A stretch of 64,000 bases of DNA from an uncultured Bacteroides sp. (lineage in GTDB: Bacteria > Bacteroidota > Bacteroidia > Bacteroidales > Bacteroidaceae). Location of the stretch: NCBI GenBank assembly GCA_949288715.1, contig CASELH010000004.1, positions 1 through 64,000 of the forward strand, written 5' to 3'. The notes below the pieces were generated by a model, which saw only the letters and a list, made by a program, of their open reading frames with translations, had not been told where the DNA came from and ran no database searches. The translations under genes were made by a program, and so were the position numbers. Below, piece by piece: positions 43,405 through 51,498 of the stretch (within the stretch, counting starts at the first letter, position 1; each line of letters starts with the position of its first letter).

Positions 43405-44631
43405 ATGACCTTAGTAGAACGCTTTTTGAAGTACGTCAGCTTCGACACGCAGTCGAAGGAAGATGCCGGGGTGACGCCCAGCACGCCGGGGCAGATGACC
43501 TTTGCCCGCTACTTGAAAGAAGAACTGGAAGAGCTCGGCCTGGAGGACGTGTCGCTCGACGACAACGGCTACCTCTTTGCCACCCTGCCCGCCAATACCG
43601 ACCGCGAGGTGCCCACCATAGGCTTCATTGCCCACATGGATACGAGCCCCGACATGTCGGGCCGCGACGTCCGTCCCCGCATCGTGCGGAACTATGACGG
43701 GGGCGACATTGTGCTGTGCGACGACGCGGAGCGCATCGTCCTCTCTCCCTCCCGTTTCCCCGAATTGCTCGACCACAGGGGCGAGGACCTCATCGTGACG
43801 GACGGCCACACGCTGCTCGGCGCCGACGACAAGGCCGGCATTGCCGAGATAGTCTCCGCCATGGTGTGGCTGCAGCAGCACCCCGAGGTGAAGCACGGCC
43901 GCGTGCGCATCGGCTTCAACCCCGACGAGGAGATTGGGCTGGGCGCGCACAAGTTCGACGTGGAGCGCTTCGGCTGCCGGTGGGCCTACACCATGGACGG
44001 CGGCGAGGTGGGCGAGCTGGAGTTTGAGAACTTCAACGCGGCGTCGGCCCGACTGACCTTCAAGGGGCGCAACGTGCACCCGGGTTACGCCAAAGACAAG
44101 ATGGTGAACTCCATGCTGGTGGCCGCCCGCTTCATCGGCATGCTGCCCGCGTGGGAGGTGCCCGAGCACACGGACGGCTACGAGGGCTTCTACCACCTCA
44201 TCGGCATGCAGGGCGAGGTGGAGCAAACGGTGCTCACGTACATCATCCGCGACCACGACCGTGCCCGCTTCGAGGCGCGCAAGCAGCAGATGCAACGCCT
44301 GGCCGACGCGCTCAACGCCGAGTATGGCGAGGGCACGGTGGCGCTGGAGCTGCACGACCAGTACTACAACATGTGCCAGCAGGTGGAGCCGGTGATGCAC
44401 GTGGTCGACATTGCGCGCCGGGCCATGCTCGAGGCCGGCGTGGAGCCGCGCGTCAAGGCCATCCGCGGCGGCACGGACGGGGCGCAGCTGTCCTTCAAAG
44501 GGCTGCCGTGCCCCAACATCTTCGCGGGCGGGCTCAACTTCCACGGGCGCTACGAGTTCGTGCCCATCCCCAGCATGGAGAAGGCCATGCAGGTGGTGGT
44601 GAAAATCGTCGAGCTCACGGCTCAGGCATGA
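43405..44631 (+). CDS. pepT: Peptidase T (tripeptidase)
   Basis: A cytosolic M20-family aminopeptidase that releases the N-terminal residue of tripeptides. It has 408 residues. Zinc-ligand regions are complete: [21 protein letters not shown] and the [14 protein letters not shown]lu-Glu pair, and a final His in [11 protein letters not shown]. Its start is 42 bases after the octamer repeat. Repeat array D follows its stop. Confidence 0.95.
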   Translation: MTLVERFLKYVSFDTQSKEDAGVTPSTPGQMTFARYLKEELEELGLEDVSLDDNGYLFATLPANTDREVPTIGFIAHMDTSPDMSGRDVRPRIVRNYDGGDIVLCDDAERIVLSPSRFPELLDHRGEDLIVTDGHTLLGADDKAGIAEIVSAMVWLQQHPEVKHGRVRIGFNPDEEIGLGAHKFDVERFGCRWAYTMDGGEVGELEFENFNAASARLTFKGRNVHPGYAKDKMVNSMLVAARFIGMLPAWEVPEHTDGYEGFYHLIGMQGEVEQTVLTYIIRDHDRARFEARKQQMQRLADALNAEYGEGTVALELHDQYYNMCQQVEPVMHVVDIARRAMLEAGVEPRVKAIRGGTDGAQLSFKGLPCPNIFAGGLNFHGRYEFVPIPSMEKAMQVVVKIVELTAQA

Positions 44632-44667
44632 CGCGGCGCGGCGACGGTCGGGTGTCAATCTTTTTGA

Positions 44668-44843
44668 ACGCGCGTCGCTTCCGCCCCGAAAATGCGTCCC
44701 GATGCCGTCGGAAACGGAACACGTTCCCGTTGGAAACGCGTCCTGATCCCGTTGAAAATACATCATGGTCCCGTTGAAAATGGATCATGATCCGTTTTTA
44801 ACGACATCATGATGTATTTTTAACGACATCATGATGTCGTTGG
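44668..44843. repeat. Array D: 22-base palindromic tandem repeat between pepT and gcvT
   Basis: Seven exact 22-base steps from 44690 (44690, 44712, 44734, 44756, 44778, 44800, 44822), with one more diverged unit before. The last unit holds the perfect 20-base palindrome AACGACATCATGATGTCGTT. Others include GGATCATGATCC and GGAACACGTTCC. Unit joins are AAA or TTTTTAA. Palindromes followed by T-runs resemble small bidirectional terminators. Confidence 0.9.
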
Positions 44844-44948
44844 GGTCGCGGTAAAAACTGTTGAATTTGCACATCTATTAACATTTTTCGCCCTTCGGGC
44901 GGATGTCAAGAAAAAATCCTATTCATTATCCAAACAAACTACATCAAG
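44844..44948. other. gcvT leader region, nothing decisive
   Basis: A short strong hairpin CGCCCTTCGGGCG lies at 44889-44901. No glycine-riboswitch pattern was recognised, and no clear promoter pair is seen. The sequence before the start is A-rich. Confidence 0.4.
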
Positions 44949-46037
44949 ATGAAAACCACTCCATTTACCGAGAAACACATCTCGCTGGGTGCCAAGATGC
45001 ACGAATTTGCGGGATACAACATGCCCATAGAGTACACGGGCATCATCGACGAGCACCTGACGGTGTGCCACGCCGTGGGCGTGTTCGACGTGTCGCACAT
45101 GGGCGAGTTCTGGGTCAAGGGGCCGCAGGCGCTGCCCTTCTTGCAGAAAATCACCTCGAACGACGTGGCCGCCCTCACCCCCGGGCGCGTGCAATACTCC
45201 TGCCTGCCCAACGAGCAGGGGGGCATTGTAGACGACCTGCTGGTCTACCAGTATGAGCCCCAGAAGTATCTGCTGGTGGTGAACGCCGCCAACATCGACA
45301 AGGACTGGGCCTGGTGCACCGCCCACAACACCGAGGGCGCCGAGCTGGAGAACGCCTCCGACCGCATGGCGCAGCTGGCCGTGCAGGGCCCCCGCGCGCT
45401 GGAGACGTTGCAGAAGCTGACCTCCGTGGACCTCTCCGGCATCCCCTACTACCACTTCACCCACGGCCCGCTGGCGGGGGAGGCGGACGTCATCATCTCC
45501 AACACCGGATACACCGGCGCCGGGGGCTTCGAGCTGTACTTCCGGCCCGAGGCCGCGCTGGCGATATGGGACGCCGTGTTCGAGGCCGGCGCCGAGTTCG
45601 GCATCAAGCCCATAGGCCTCGGTGCGCGCGACACGCTCCGCCTCGAGATGGGCTTCTGCCTCTACGGCAACGACCTGGACGATACCACCTCGCCCATCGA
45701 GGCCGGACTGGGGTGGATTACCAAATTCGTCGAGGGGAAGAATTTCATCAACCGCGCCGCGCTGGAGCGGCAGAAGGCCGAGGGCGTGACACGCCGCCTG
45801 GTGGGCTTCGAGATGGTGGACAGGGGCATTCCGCGCCACGGCTATGCCCTCTGCACGGCCGACGGGCAGGAGGAGATAGGCCGCGTCACCTCGGGCACCA
45901 TGTCGCCCTTGCGCAAGGTGGGCATCGGCATGGGCTACGTCCGTCCGCAGTACGCCAAGCCCGGCACGGAGATTAGCCTGGACATGCGCGGCCGCAAGCT
46001 TCGGGCGGTGGTGGTGAAGCCGCCCTTCCGCAAGTAG
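44949..46037 (+). CDS. gcvT: Aminomethyltransferase (glycine cleavage T protein)
   Basis: The T protein of the glycine cleavage system. It moves the aminomethyl carbon from lipoylated H protein to tetrahydrofolate. It has 362 residues. Conserved folate-domain blocks are present: [46 protein letters not shown] and [16 protein letters not shown]. The C-terminal barrel shows [19 protein letters not shown]. The other glycine cleavage genes are not adjacent. A convergent terminator follows. Confidence 0.95.
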   Translation: MKTTPFTEKHISLGAKMHEFAGYNMPIEYTGIIDEHLTVCHAVGVFDVSHMGEFWVKGPQALPFLQKITSNDVAALTPGRVQYSCLPNEQGGIVDDLLVYQYEPQKYLLVVNAANIDKDWAWCTAHNTEGAELENASDRMAQLAVQGPRALETLQKLTSVDLSGIPYYHFTHGPLAGEADVIISNTGYTGAGGFELYFRPEAALAIWDAVFEAGAEFGIKPIGLGARDTLRLEMGFCLYGNDLDDTTSPIEAGLGWITKFVEGKNFINRAALERQKAEGVTRRLVGFEMVDRGIPRHGYALCTADGQEEIGRVTSGTMSPLRKVGIGMGYVRPQYAKPGTEISLDMRGRKLRAVVVKPPFRK

Positions 46038-46054
46038 CGGGGGAGGATACACTG

Positions 46055-46084
46055 GGGGCGTGGACCGGTGAGGTTCCACGCCCC
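46055..46084. terminator. Terminator hairpin between convergent gcvT and the M48-like gene
   Basis: GGGGCGTGGA pairs perfectly with TCCACGCCCC over a 10-base loop, and TGTTGTTT follows on the plus strand. It lies between two convergent stop codons and may serve both. Confidence 0.7.
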
Positions 46085-46090
46085 TGTTGT

Positions 46091-47617
46091 TTACAGCTTG
46101 TTTATCTTTTGTATCATCAGCTGCGCCCAGTTCAGTTCCTTGTCAATCCAGATGCGTTCTTCTTTCTCTTCGGGTCGCTGCTGCTTGTAGGCTGCAAGCA
46201 GGTCCATATACCCGTGCAAGGCGTCGATGGCTCGGCTCTGCTTCTGCATGCGCATCAAGAGCAGGATGCGCTGCTTGCACACGTCCGGGTTGGGGGCGTC
46301 CGCCGAGGCCTCTTCGGCCTTGTCCAGCAGGGCGAGGCATTCGTTGTTGACGTCCTCGGTGTTGCCTATTGCCATCTTCGAGCGCACGAGGGTGACGTAT
46401 GTCCGGCTGTCTGCCAGGCGGTTGCCGATGTTCTTGCCCGCCAACATGATGGCCTCCTGATACAGGGCTGCCAGGTAGTTGAGGTCGGCGTTGAAGTTGA
46501 CGACGTCGTAGGTGTTCTTCAAGTAAGGCCTGTCTGCCGGCGCGGGTGCGGGGTCGGGCTTGCCTTCGATGCGCTGTTGCAGGTCGTCTATGCAGTTGTA
46601 GCGCAGGATGTTTTCTTGCCGGCGGTTGCGCAGGTAGTAGTCGCGCACTTTCCGTAGGGCCGAGGTCAACGCGTCTTCGGGGTAGCCGGTGAAGTTCAGG
46701 ATGCGTGCAGCCAGCCGGTCGGCCTCACGCTCCTGGTCGCCGGAGTAATTCATGCCCAGACGGTTGATGACCGGCACACAGAGCAGGGAGATGATGGTGC
46801 CCACGTCGGCCACGGTGCCGGCTCCCAAGTCGCGCCAGTCGCCGCCGCCGTAATAGTAGTTTATGTCGTAGCTGTAGGCCACGCTGCTGAACACGTCTGC
46901 CCAGAACAAAGCGCGCTGTGCCCGTTGTGTGGCCCGACGCACGTTGGTCACCTGGTGGTCGTAGAGGTAGTGGCCTATCTCGCTGGCCAGTATGGCGGCC
47001 AGTTCGGCTTCGGAGTCGAGCGTGCAGAGCAGCCCTGTGCTGACGATGATGTTTCCGCCGGGCAGCATGAACGAAGTGGGCTCGGGCGACTGTATGATGA
47101 AGGCGTTCAGATTTCCGTTGCGGTTGGTGGTGACGTTGGCGCCACACAGCTTGGCCAGCACGCCTTGCACGTAGGAGGCCATGTAGGCGTCTTCGTAGGC
47201 AATCTCGTTCAGGTGCTCAAAGTATTCCTGGCTTTCGGCCTCCACTTCCTGGCGCAGGTCGTTGGGCTTTTCTTGTTCGGCCTGCAGCTCATAGAAGTGG
47301 TGGGTCAGGTAAGTCAGTTGCCAGAATTCGGTCAGGCTTTCGGGCTTTGTCCACTCTATGTAGCCCAGGTCGGCTTTGGGTATCAGGGTTTGCTGCCCTT
47401 CCAGGTCGGCCAGGTAATAGATACCGCTGGGGTATTGCTTCGACTCGCTGATTTTCATGACCAGCTTGATGTTGACGGGTGCTCCCTTTGGGGCTTGGCC
47501 GTAGTCTTTCTTCAGCGTACCTTTCACGCTGATGTACTCGGTGATGGGCTCTTGCTTGGCCAGTGCGGCGCTTGCGCAGAAAATGGCCACGAGGCAGATG
47601 GCGAGAATGCGTTTCAT
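46091..47617 (-). CDS. M48-like exported protein lacking the first zinc histidine
   Basis: It has 508 residues with a signal peptide (about 1-20). The middle part follows the peptidase M48 layout: NAFIIQSPEPTSFMLPGGNIIVSTGLL, then the helix that normally carries HExxH. Here it reads LASEIGHYLYDH, with Ser212 instead of the first His. The downstream Glu ligand motif EREADRLAARI is present. Without the first His, zinc binding and catalysis are doubtful. The C-terminal part is helical and repeat-like (TPR-type). It could be a pseudoprotease chaperone or scaffold. The gene is intact, so loss of function as a gene is not suggested. Confidence 0.8.
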   Translation of the reverse strand: MKRILAICLVAIFCASAALAKQEPITEYISVKGTLKKDYGQAPKGAPVNIKLVMKISESKQYPSGIYYLADLEGQQTLIPKADLGYIEWTKPESLTEFWQLTYLTHHFYELQAEQEKPNDLRQEVEAESQEYFEHLNEIAYEDAYMASYVQGVLAKLCGANVTTNRNGNLNAFIIQSPEPTSFMLPGGNIIVSTGLLCTLDSEAELAAILASEIGHYLYDHQVTNVRRATQRAQRALFWADVFSSVAYSYDINYYYGGGDWRDLGAGTVADVGTIISLLCVPVINRLGMNYSGDQEREADRLAARILNFTGYPEDALTSALRKVRDYYLRNRRQENILRYNCIDDLQQRIEGKPDPAPAPADRPYLKNTYDVVNFNADLNYLAALYQEAIMLAGKNIGNRLADSRTYVTLVRSKMAIGNTEDVNNECLALLDKAEEASADAPNPDVCKQRILLLMRMQKQSRAIDALHGYMDLLAAYKQQRPEEKEERIWIDKELNWAQLMIQKINKL

Positions 47618-47713
47618 ATATTACGGAGGTTTAAGATTTGATTTCCGTAAAGATAAGGTTTTTATTTTACACCTCAAGCGGGGAGAGGGCTTTTTTAGCA
47701 CGAATTGGCAGAT

Positions 47714-47752
47714 AGCAAAAAAGGAGCCACGCCAATCACGGCGTAGCTCCTT
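47714..47752 (-). terminator. Terminator of rpmE
   Basis: On the minus strand AAGGAGCTACGCC pairs with GGCGTGGCTCCTT around GTGATT, followed by TTTTTTGC. It starts 22 bases after the rpmE stop. Confidence 0.9.
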
Positions 47753-47774
47753 CTACTTAAAAATGAGGAACGAA

Positions 47775-48026
47775 TTATTTCTTGCGATTACCGTAGCGGC
47801 TCATGAACTTATCCACGCGGCCGGCGGTGTCAACCAACTTGGACTTGCCGGTATAGAACGGGTGGGAAGTGCTGGAGATTTCCAGCTTTACCAACGGATA
47901 AGTTTCACCTTCGAATTCGATGGCTTCCTTGGTGCTGCATGTAGAACGAGACAGGAACATATCGCCGTTAGACATGTCTTTGAATACTACCGGACGGTAA
48001 TTTTCGGGATGGATACCTTTTTTCAT
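47775..48026 (-). CDS. rpmE: Ribosomal protein L31, type B (zinc-free form)
   Basis: It has 83 residues. The start [17 protein letters not shown] and [10 protein letters not shown] are hallmark L31 type B motifs. The zinc CxxC pairs of type A are missing, as expected. A -7-like TATCTTTG on the minus strand (plus CAAAGATA at 48110-48117) gives a leader of about 80 bases. A strong terminator follows, so it is a single-gene transcript. Confidence 0.96.
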   Translation of the reverse strand: MKKGIHPENYRPVVFKDMSNGDMFLSRSTCSTKEAIEFEGETYPLVKLEISSTSHPFYTGKSKLVDTAGRVDKFMSRYGNRKK

Positions 48027-48188
48027 TTCTTTATCTGCTTTAAATATTTATACTCAGTTATTCTATTGGTTTGGTAACAATAGTGTGTAATGGTCGTATT
48101 TTCGAGCGGCAAAGATAATGCATTTCTCTGAGATAGAAAAGAATGGTGCGGAATATTTTGCCCATTTTTTTCACTTGGCGCATTTGGT

Positions 48189-48276
48189 GGCGATACTACG
48201 CCCGCTTGCTGGCGATACTACGCTAAGGCGGTGGCGTTGAAACGCTACCGGGGTGGGCTTCCGGTACGGGGAAAAA
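48189..48276. repeat. Array G: 22-base palindromic tandem repeat upstream of rpmE
   Basis: Units start at 48189, 48211, 48233 and 48255. The first two share GGCGATACTACGC; the third is GGCGTTGAAACGCTACC; the fourth is diverged. Arms such as GGCG/CGCC and GGT-GCGTT/AACGC-ACC make each unit palindromic. Confidence 0.75.
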
Positions 48277-48482
48277 GGCAGGCAACAGTCCCCTTTTTTC
48301 TCCCTAACTGGGCCGTAACTTTTTATTGGTTAGGGAAGATTTTTTTCCTAACTGGGAAAAAATGTTGCTTAACTAATGGATTTTATAAGTGGTTTCTTGT
48401 TTGTTTTTACTATTTTTGTAGTCGGATAGAGGAGACTCGTCCAAGACATATTAGAAAAAGAAGAAGCGTTATGCGTATCTTG

Positions 48483-48597
48483 TAGTTGAAAACGTAGGAA
48501 ATTTTCAAATGAGCAAAGATAGCATAGTGGTTCTCACGCTATAGCGTGGGCTGCTATTACTACATCTGCTCATTAGGTTTCCTACGACCTTCAACTA
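48483..48597. mobile_element. 115-base foldback element
   Basis: TAGTTGAA (48483) with CGTAGGAAA nearby pairs with TTTCCTACG and TTCAACTA (ending 48597); inner ATGAGCA pairs with TGCTCAT. The centre is the perfect 14-base palindrome CACGCTATAGCGTG (48535-48548). It encodes nothing. This may be a short non-autonomous mobile element or a structured RNA. Confidence 0.65.
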
Positions 48598-48681
48598 AGA
48601 CGTAGCATTGCAGTGCCACGCTTCGTGTATTTATAACATGCCTTTGTGGCTGCTGGAGGGCATAACTAAAAAGCTAAGAGC

Positions 48682-49371
48682 ATGAAAAGTTTTTTATTAT
48701 CAATCTTGATGTTGTTTACAGTGTCTATCGCCATGTATGGACAGCGGGAAATAACAAAGTTTCTAGGTATTCCGGTTGACGGGAACAAATCTGAAATGAT
48801 ACGTAAATTGAAAGAAAAGGGGTTTAAGTCAGATCCTTTGATTGCCGATGCATTAATAGGTGAATTTAATGGAGCAAAAGTGAATGTATATGTTGTCACA
48901 AACGATGATAAAGTTTGTCGCATTGTGATTAATGATGTTAACTTGCAAAGTGCAGGTGATATAAGGTTAAGATTCAATAGGCTTTGCAGACAGTTCCTAA
49001 ATAACAAGAGATATATACCAGCAACGTTGTTCGAAGATTATACAATACCTGAAGGTGAAGATATATCTTATGAAATTACAGTTAATGATAAGCGTTATGA
49101 AGCGGTGTATTATCAAATGTCAGTGGAGTTGGATTCTGCTGTAATTACAAAAGAAATGCGGCCTATATTATTAAAAAAATATACTGCGGAGCAGTTGGCT
49201 AATCCTACAGAAGAATTGAAAAAAGAAGTGTTGGAAACATCTATTACGCATATGTATGATATTTGGTCTAAGAATCCTGTCTGGTTTATAATTAGTGAAC
49301 TATATGGTAAATATTACATTACCATGTTTTACGATAACGAATATAATCGTGCAAATGGAGAAGACTTATAA
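48682..49371 (+). CDS. Unrecognised secreted protein (AT-rich gene)
   Basis: A 229-residue protein with a signal peptide (MKSFLLSILMLFTVSIAMYGQ, cut near Gln21) and no lipobox. The first part, ITKFLGIPVDGNKSEMIRKLKEKGF, and the following beta-rich segment (VNVYVVTNDDKVCRIVI) resemble small exported proteins of Bacteroides of unknown role. Base composition is clearly more AT-rich than that of its neighbours. It sits between a foldback element and a hairpin terminator, alone on its transcript. No function is assigned. Confidence 0.65.
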   Translation: MKSFLLSILMLFTVSIAMYGQREITKFLGIPVDGNKSEMIRKLKEKGFKSDPLIADALIGEFNGAKVNVYVVTNDDKVCRIVINDVNLQSAGDIRLRFNRLCRQFLNNKRYIPATLFEDYTIPEGEDISYEITVNDKRYEAVYYQMSVELDSAVITKEMRPILLKKYTAEQLANPTEELKKEVLETSITHMYDIWSKNPVWFIISELYGKYYITMFYDNEYNRANGEDL

Positions 49372-49749
49372 TTGAAAATGGTAAGCCAACAGCCTTTTTA
49401 TATTTCATCTCAAATCTTTGTGCTTGAAAGTTTAGTTAATCAGATTAAAATATCTATCTTTATCGTGTTAGACCCTGTTGTCCCTGCCGAAAGGCAAACT
49501 TCAGGGTTTCTGCTTTTATAGAGGCTTTAACCTTTTGTCTATCAAGTCACAAAAGTAATGTTTTTTGTATTGCCAATGTTTTATGGATATTCCTTCCATT
49601 ATTCTCTTTTCTCAGTCTGTCAAAAAAACGATGTTGCCCTTACGGTCAGGAAGGCGTCGGTACGGTTCATAATGTTTCTTCCTTTTTGCAAGCAGGATGA
49701 ATGAATATCCGAAAGTAATCCGTATTTTTGCATGGAAATAGTATGTGCA
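49372..49749. other. Gap with terminator and weak promoter
   Basis: ACCCTG (49472) pairs with CAGGGT (ending 49507), with an inner CTGCC/GGCA stem and a loose T-run, which can end the upstream transcript. TATTTTTG at 49723-49730 is a -7-like element facing the next gene. Nothing else is seen. Confidence 0.5.
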
Positions 49750-50766
49750 ATGAAGAAGAATCTGTTTTTATGCTATGTCCTCTGCCTGGTGTGCATGGGG
49801 GCAGTGGGCCGCGACAAGGAGCGGGGAAAGCTGTACAGTGTGGCATTTTATAATCTGGAAAACCTGTTTGACACCATTCACGACGAGGGGAAGAACGACT
49901 ATGACTTCTTGCCCCAAGGGAGCTACCGATGGGATTCGCGCAAGTATGCCTCGAAGTTGAACAACCTGGCCAAGGTGATTTCCCAACTGTCGCGCGAACG
50001 GGTGCCCGATGGCCCTGCGTTTGTAGGGGTGGCCGAGGTGGAAAACCACAGGGTGCTGGACGACTTGCTGGCATGCCCCGGGTTGTCGAGGTATAAATAC
50101 GTGCACCGCGAGGGGCCGGACAAGCGCGGCATCGATTGTGCTTTGTTGTACGACACGGTTCAGTTCAGCGTCAGCCATGTCCGTCTGGTTCCTTCTGCCC
50201 CTTATCAGGGAGATACGCTGCACCCCACGCGGGGCTTTCTGATTGTGGATGGCCGGCTGGCCGGTGAACGCCTCTGTGTGATAGTGAACCATTGGCCTTC
50301 GCGCGGGGCCGAATCGCCCGTAAGGGTGCATGCCGCCCGCCAGGTGAAGGCTTTGAAAGACTCTTTGTTGCGCGAGAGCCGCAAGATGAAAATCATTGTG
50401 ATGGGCGATATGAACGACGACCCTATGGATGAAAGCCTGCAAGAGTTGGGCGCCCGAAAGTATAGGCCGGAGGTGAAGAAAGGGGAGTTCTACAATCCTT
50501 GGTGGGCAACGCTGGAGGACGAAGGCAAGGGCACCCTGCTTTACCGGGGGAAGTGGAACTTGTTCGACCAGATTCTAGTGTCGCGCAGCTTGCTGAAATC
50601 GCGCCGGGGCCTGCGCTATGCCGGGCATGAGGTATTCAGCCGCGACTACCTCTTTCAGCACGACGGCAAGTATGAGGGTTATCCGCTGCGCACCCACGGC
50701 GGGCGGACATGGCTCAACGGGTATAGCGACCACCTGCCCACCATTATATATTTAAGGAAACGGTGA
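49750..50766 (+). CDS. Exported endonuclease/exonuclease/phosphatase family protein
   Basis: It has 338 residues with a signal peptide (KKNLFLCYVLCLVCMGAVG). The EEP fold is seen in order: FYNLENLFD, then VGVAEVENHRVLDDL (metal Glu), IVNHWPSRG (His), IVMGDMNDDPMDES (Asp/Asn) and GYSDHLPTI (final Asp-His). The likely activity is hydrolysis of a phosphodiester or phosphate bond outside the cytosol; the substrate is not predictable. The start at 49750 is preferred to the in-frame ATG at 49732, which would put residues before the basic signal start. It converges with the porin-like gene, with an 11-base gap. Confidence 0.85.
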   Translation: MKKNLFLCYVLCLVCMGAVGRDKERGKLYSVAFYNLENLFDTIHDEGKNDYDFLPQGSYRWDSRKYASKLNNLAKVISQLSRERVPDGPAFVGVAEVENHRVLDDLLACPGLSRYKYVHREGPDKRGIDCALLYDTVQFSVSHVRLVPSAPYQGDTLHPTRGFLIVDGRLAGERLCVIVNHWPSRGAESPVRVHAARQVKALKDSLLRESRKMKIIVMGDMNDDPMDESLQELGARKYRPEVKKGEFYNPWWATLEDEGKGTLLYRGKWNLFDQILVSRSLLKSRRGLRYAGHEVFSRDYLFQHDGKYEGYPLRTHGGRTWLNGYSDHLPTIIYLRKR

Positions 50767-50777
50767 GACGGGGGGCA

Positions 50778-51479
50778 TCAGTGGGTAATGTCGAACAGGT
50801 AAGTAATCTTGGCTGTAATAACCCCGTGCGCCGAGCGTGAAAAGAAGTCTTTCTTCGTGCTTCCGTAAAAGTCGGACAAGGCATAGTAGTACCTGCCTTC
50901 CACGATGAAGTTGCCGGCTTTGGTGCGAAGCTCCACGCCGGCTCCTCCTGCGATGCCGTAGTCAAACGTGTTGTCTATATCCTTGTCGTGCTGCTCCGTC
51001 ACAATGTTGGCATTACTGTTGGTCAGCGATTCCCAGTCTCCTTCTATGGTGTGGCTGTCGCCCAGCAGCAGGCCTATCTGTGGGCCAGCGTGGATAAAGA
51101 ATTGCAGCCCCCTCTCTTTGCCGAAAGCCAAGTGTGCCAGAAAAGGTATTTCCACGTAGTTCATGGTGCGCGTATAGCCCACGTCCGGGTAGTCTTCATA
51201 ATATTCGCTCCATCCGTGTTGCGAGAAGTTCACCTCGAGTTGTGCCCCGCAAATCATTTTGAAGTACCTCTCCGATATGTAGCGTGCCGTGATGCCTCCG
51301 GTAATGCCCATCAGGTTCTTTTGCTGCACTTTGGGCGCGAAGCTCACGCTGTTCAGGTTGATGCCTCCGTTTATGCCCAATGCAAAGTTGTGGCGTTGCT
51401 CTCCCACTTGTGCATGCAGGGGCAAGGTGCAGGCACAGGCCAGCAGGGACAAGGTTGCTATGAAAGTCTTTAATTTCAT
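50778..51479 (-). CDS. Outer-membrane beta-barrel protein (porin family)
   Basis: It has 233 residues with a signal peptide (about 1-24). The mature part has alternating strands typical of the small Bacteroidetes OMP_b-brl family: FALGINGGINLNSVSF, YVEIPFLAHLAFG, FIHAGPQIGLLLG, FDYGIAGGAGVEL and a C-terminal ITAKITYLFDI strand. The role is unknown. It follows the LysM protein gene by 19 bases on the same strand and is probably cotranscribed. Confidence 0.85.
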   Translation of the reverse strand: MKLKTFIATLSLLACACTLPLHAQVGEQRHNFALGINGGINLNSVSFAPKVQQKNLMGITGGITARYISERYFKMICGAQLEVNFSQHGWSEYYEDYPDVGYTRTMNYVEIPFLAHLAFGKERGLQFFIHAGPQIGLLLGDSHTIEGDWESLTNSNANIVTEQHDKDIDNTFDYGIAGGAGVELRTKAGNFIVEGRYYYALSDFYGSTKKDFFSRSAHGVITAKITYLFDITH

Positions 51480-51498
51480 CCGAATGGTAGTTTAAACG

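Larger units (their letters stand above)
48027..48681. other. 655-base gene-free region
   Basis: It contains the rpmE leader and promoter, repeat array G (48189-48276) and a 115-base foldback element (48483-48597). No gene is supported; a short open frame at 48231-48485 crosses the array and has no recognisable features. Confidence 0.7.

Noticed and set aside
44844..44948. Glycine riboswitch before gcvT
   Set aside because: The leader is short and A-rich, with only a 13-base CG hairpin; no conserved glycine aptamer pattern was recognised.
48231..48485. 84-codon open frame in the rpmE upstream gap
   Set aside because: Its first part is repeat array G, and it has no recognised motif or ribosome-binding site.
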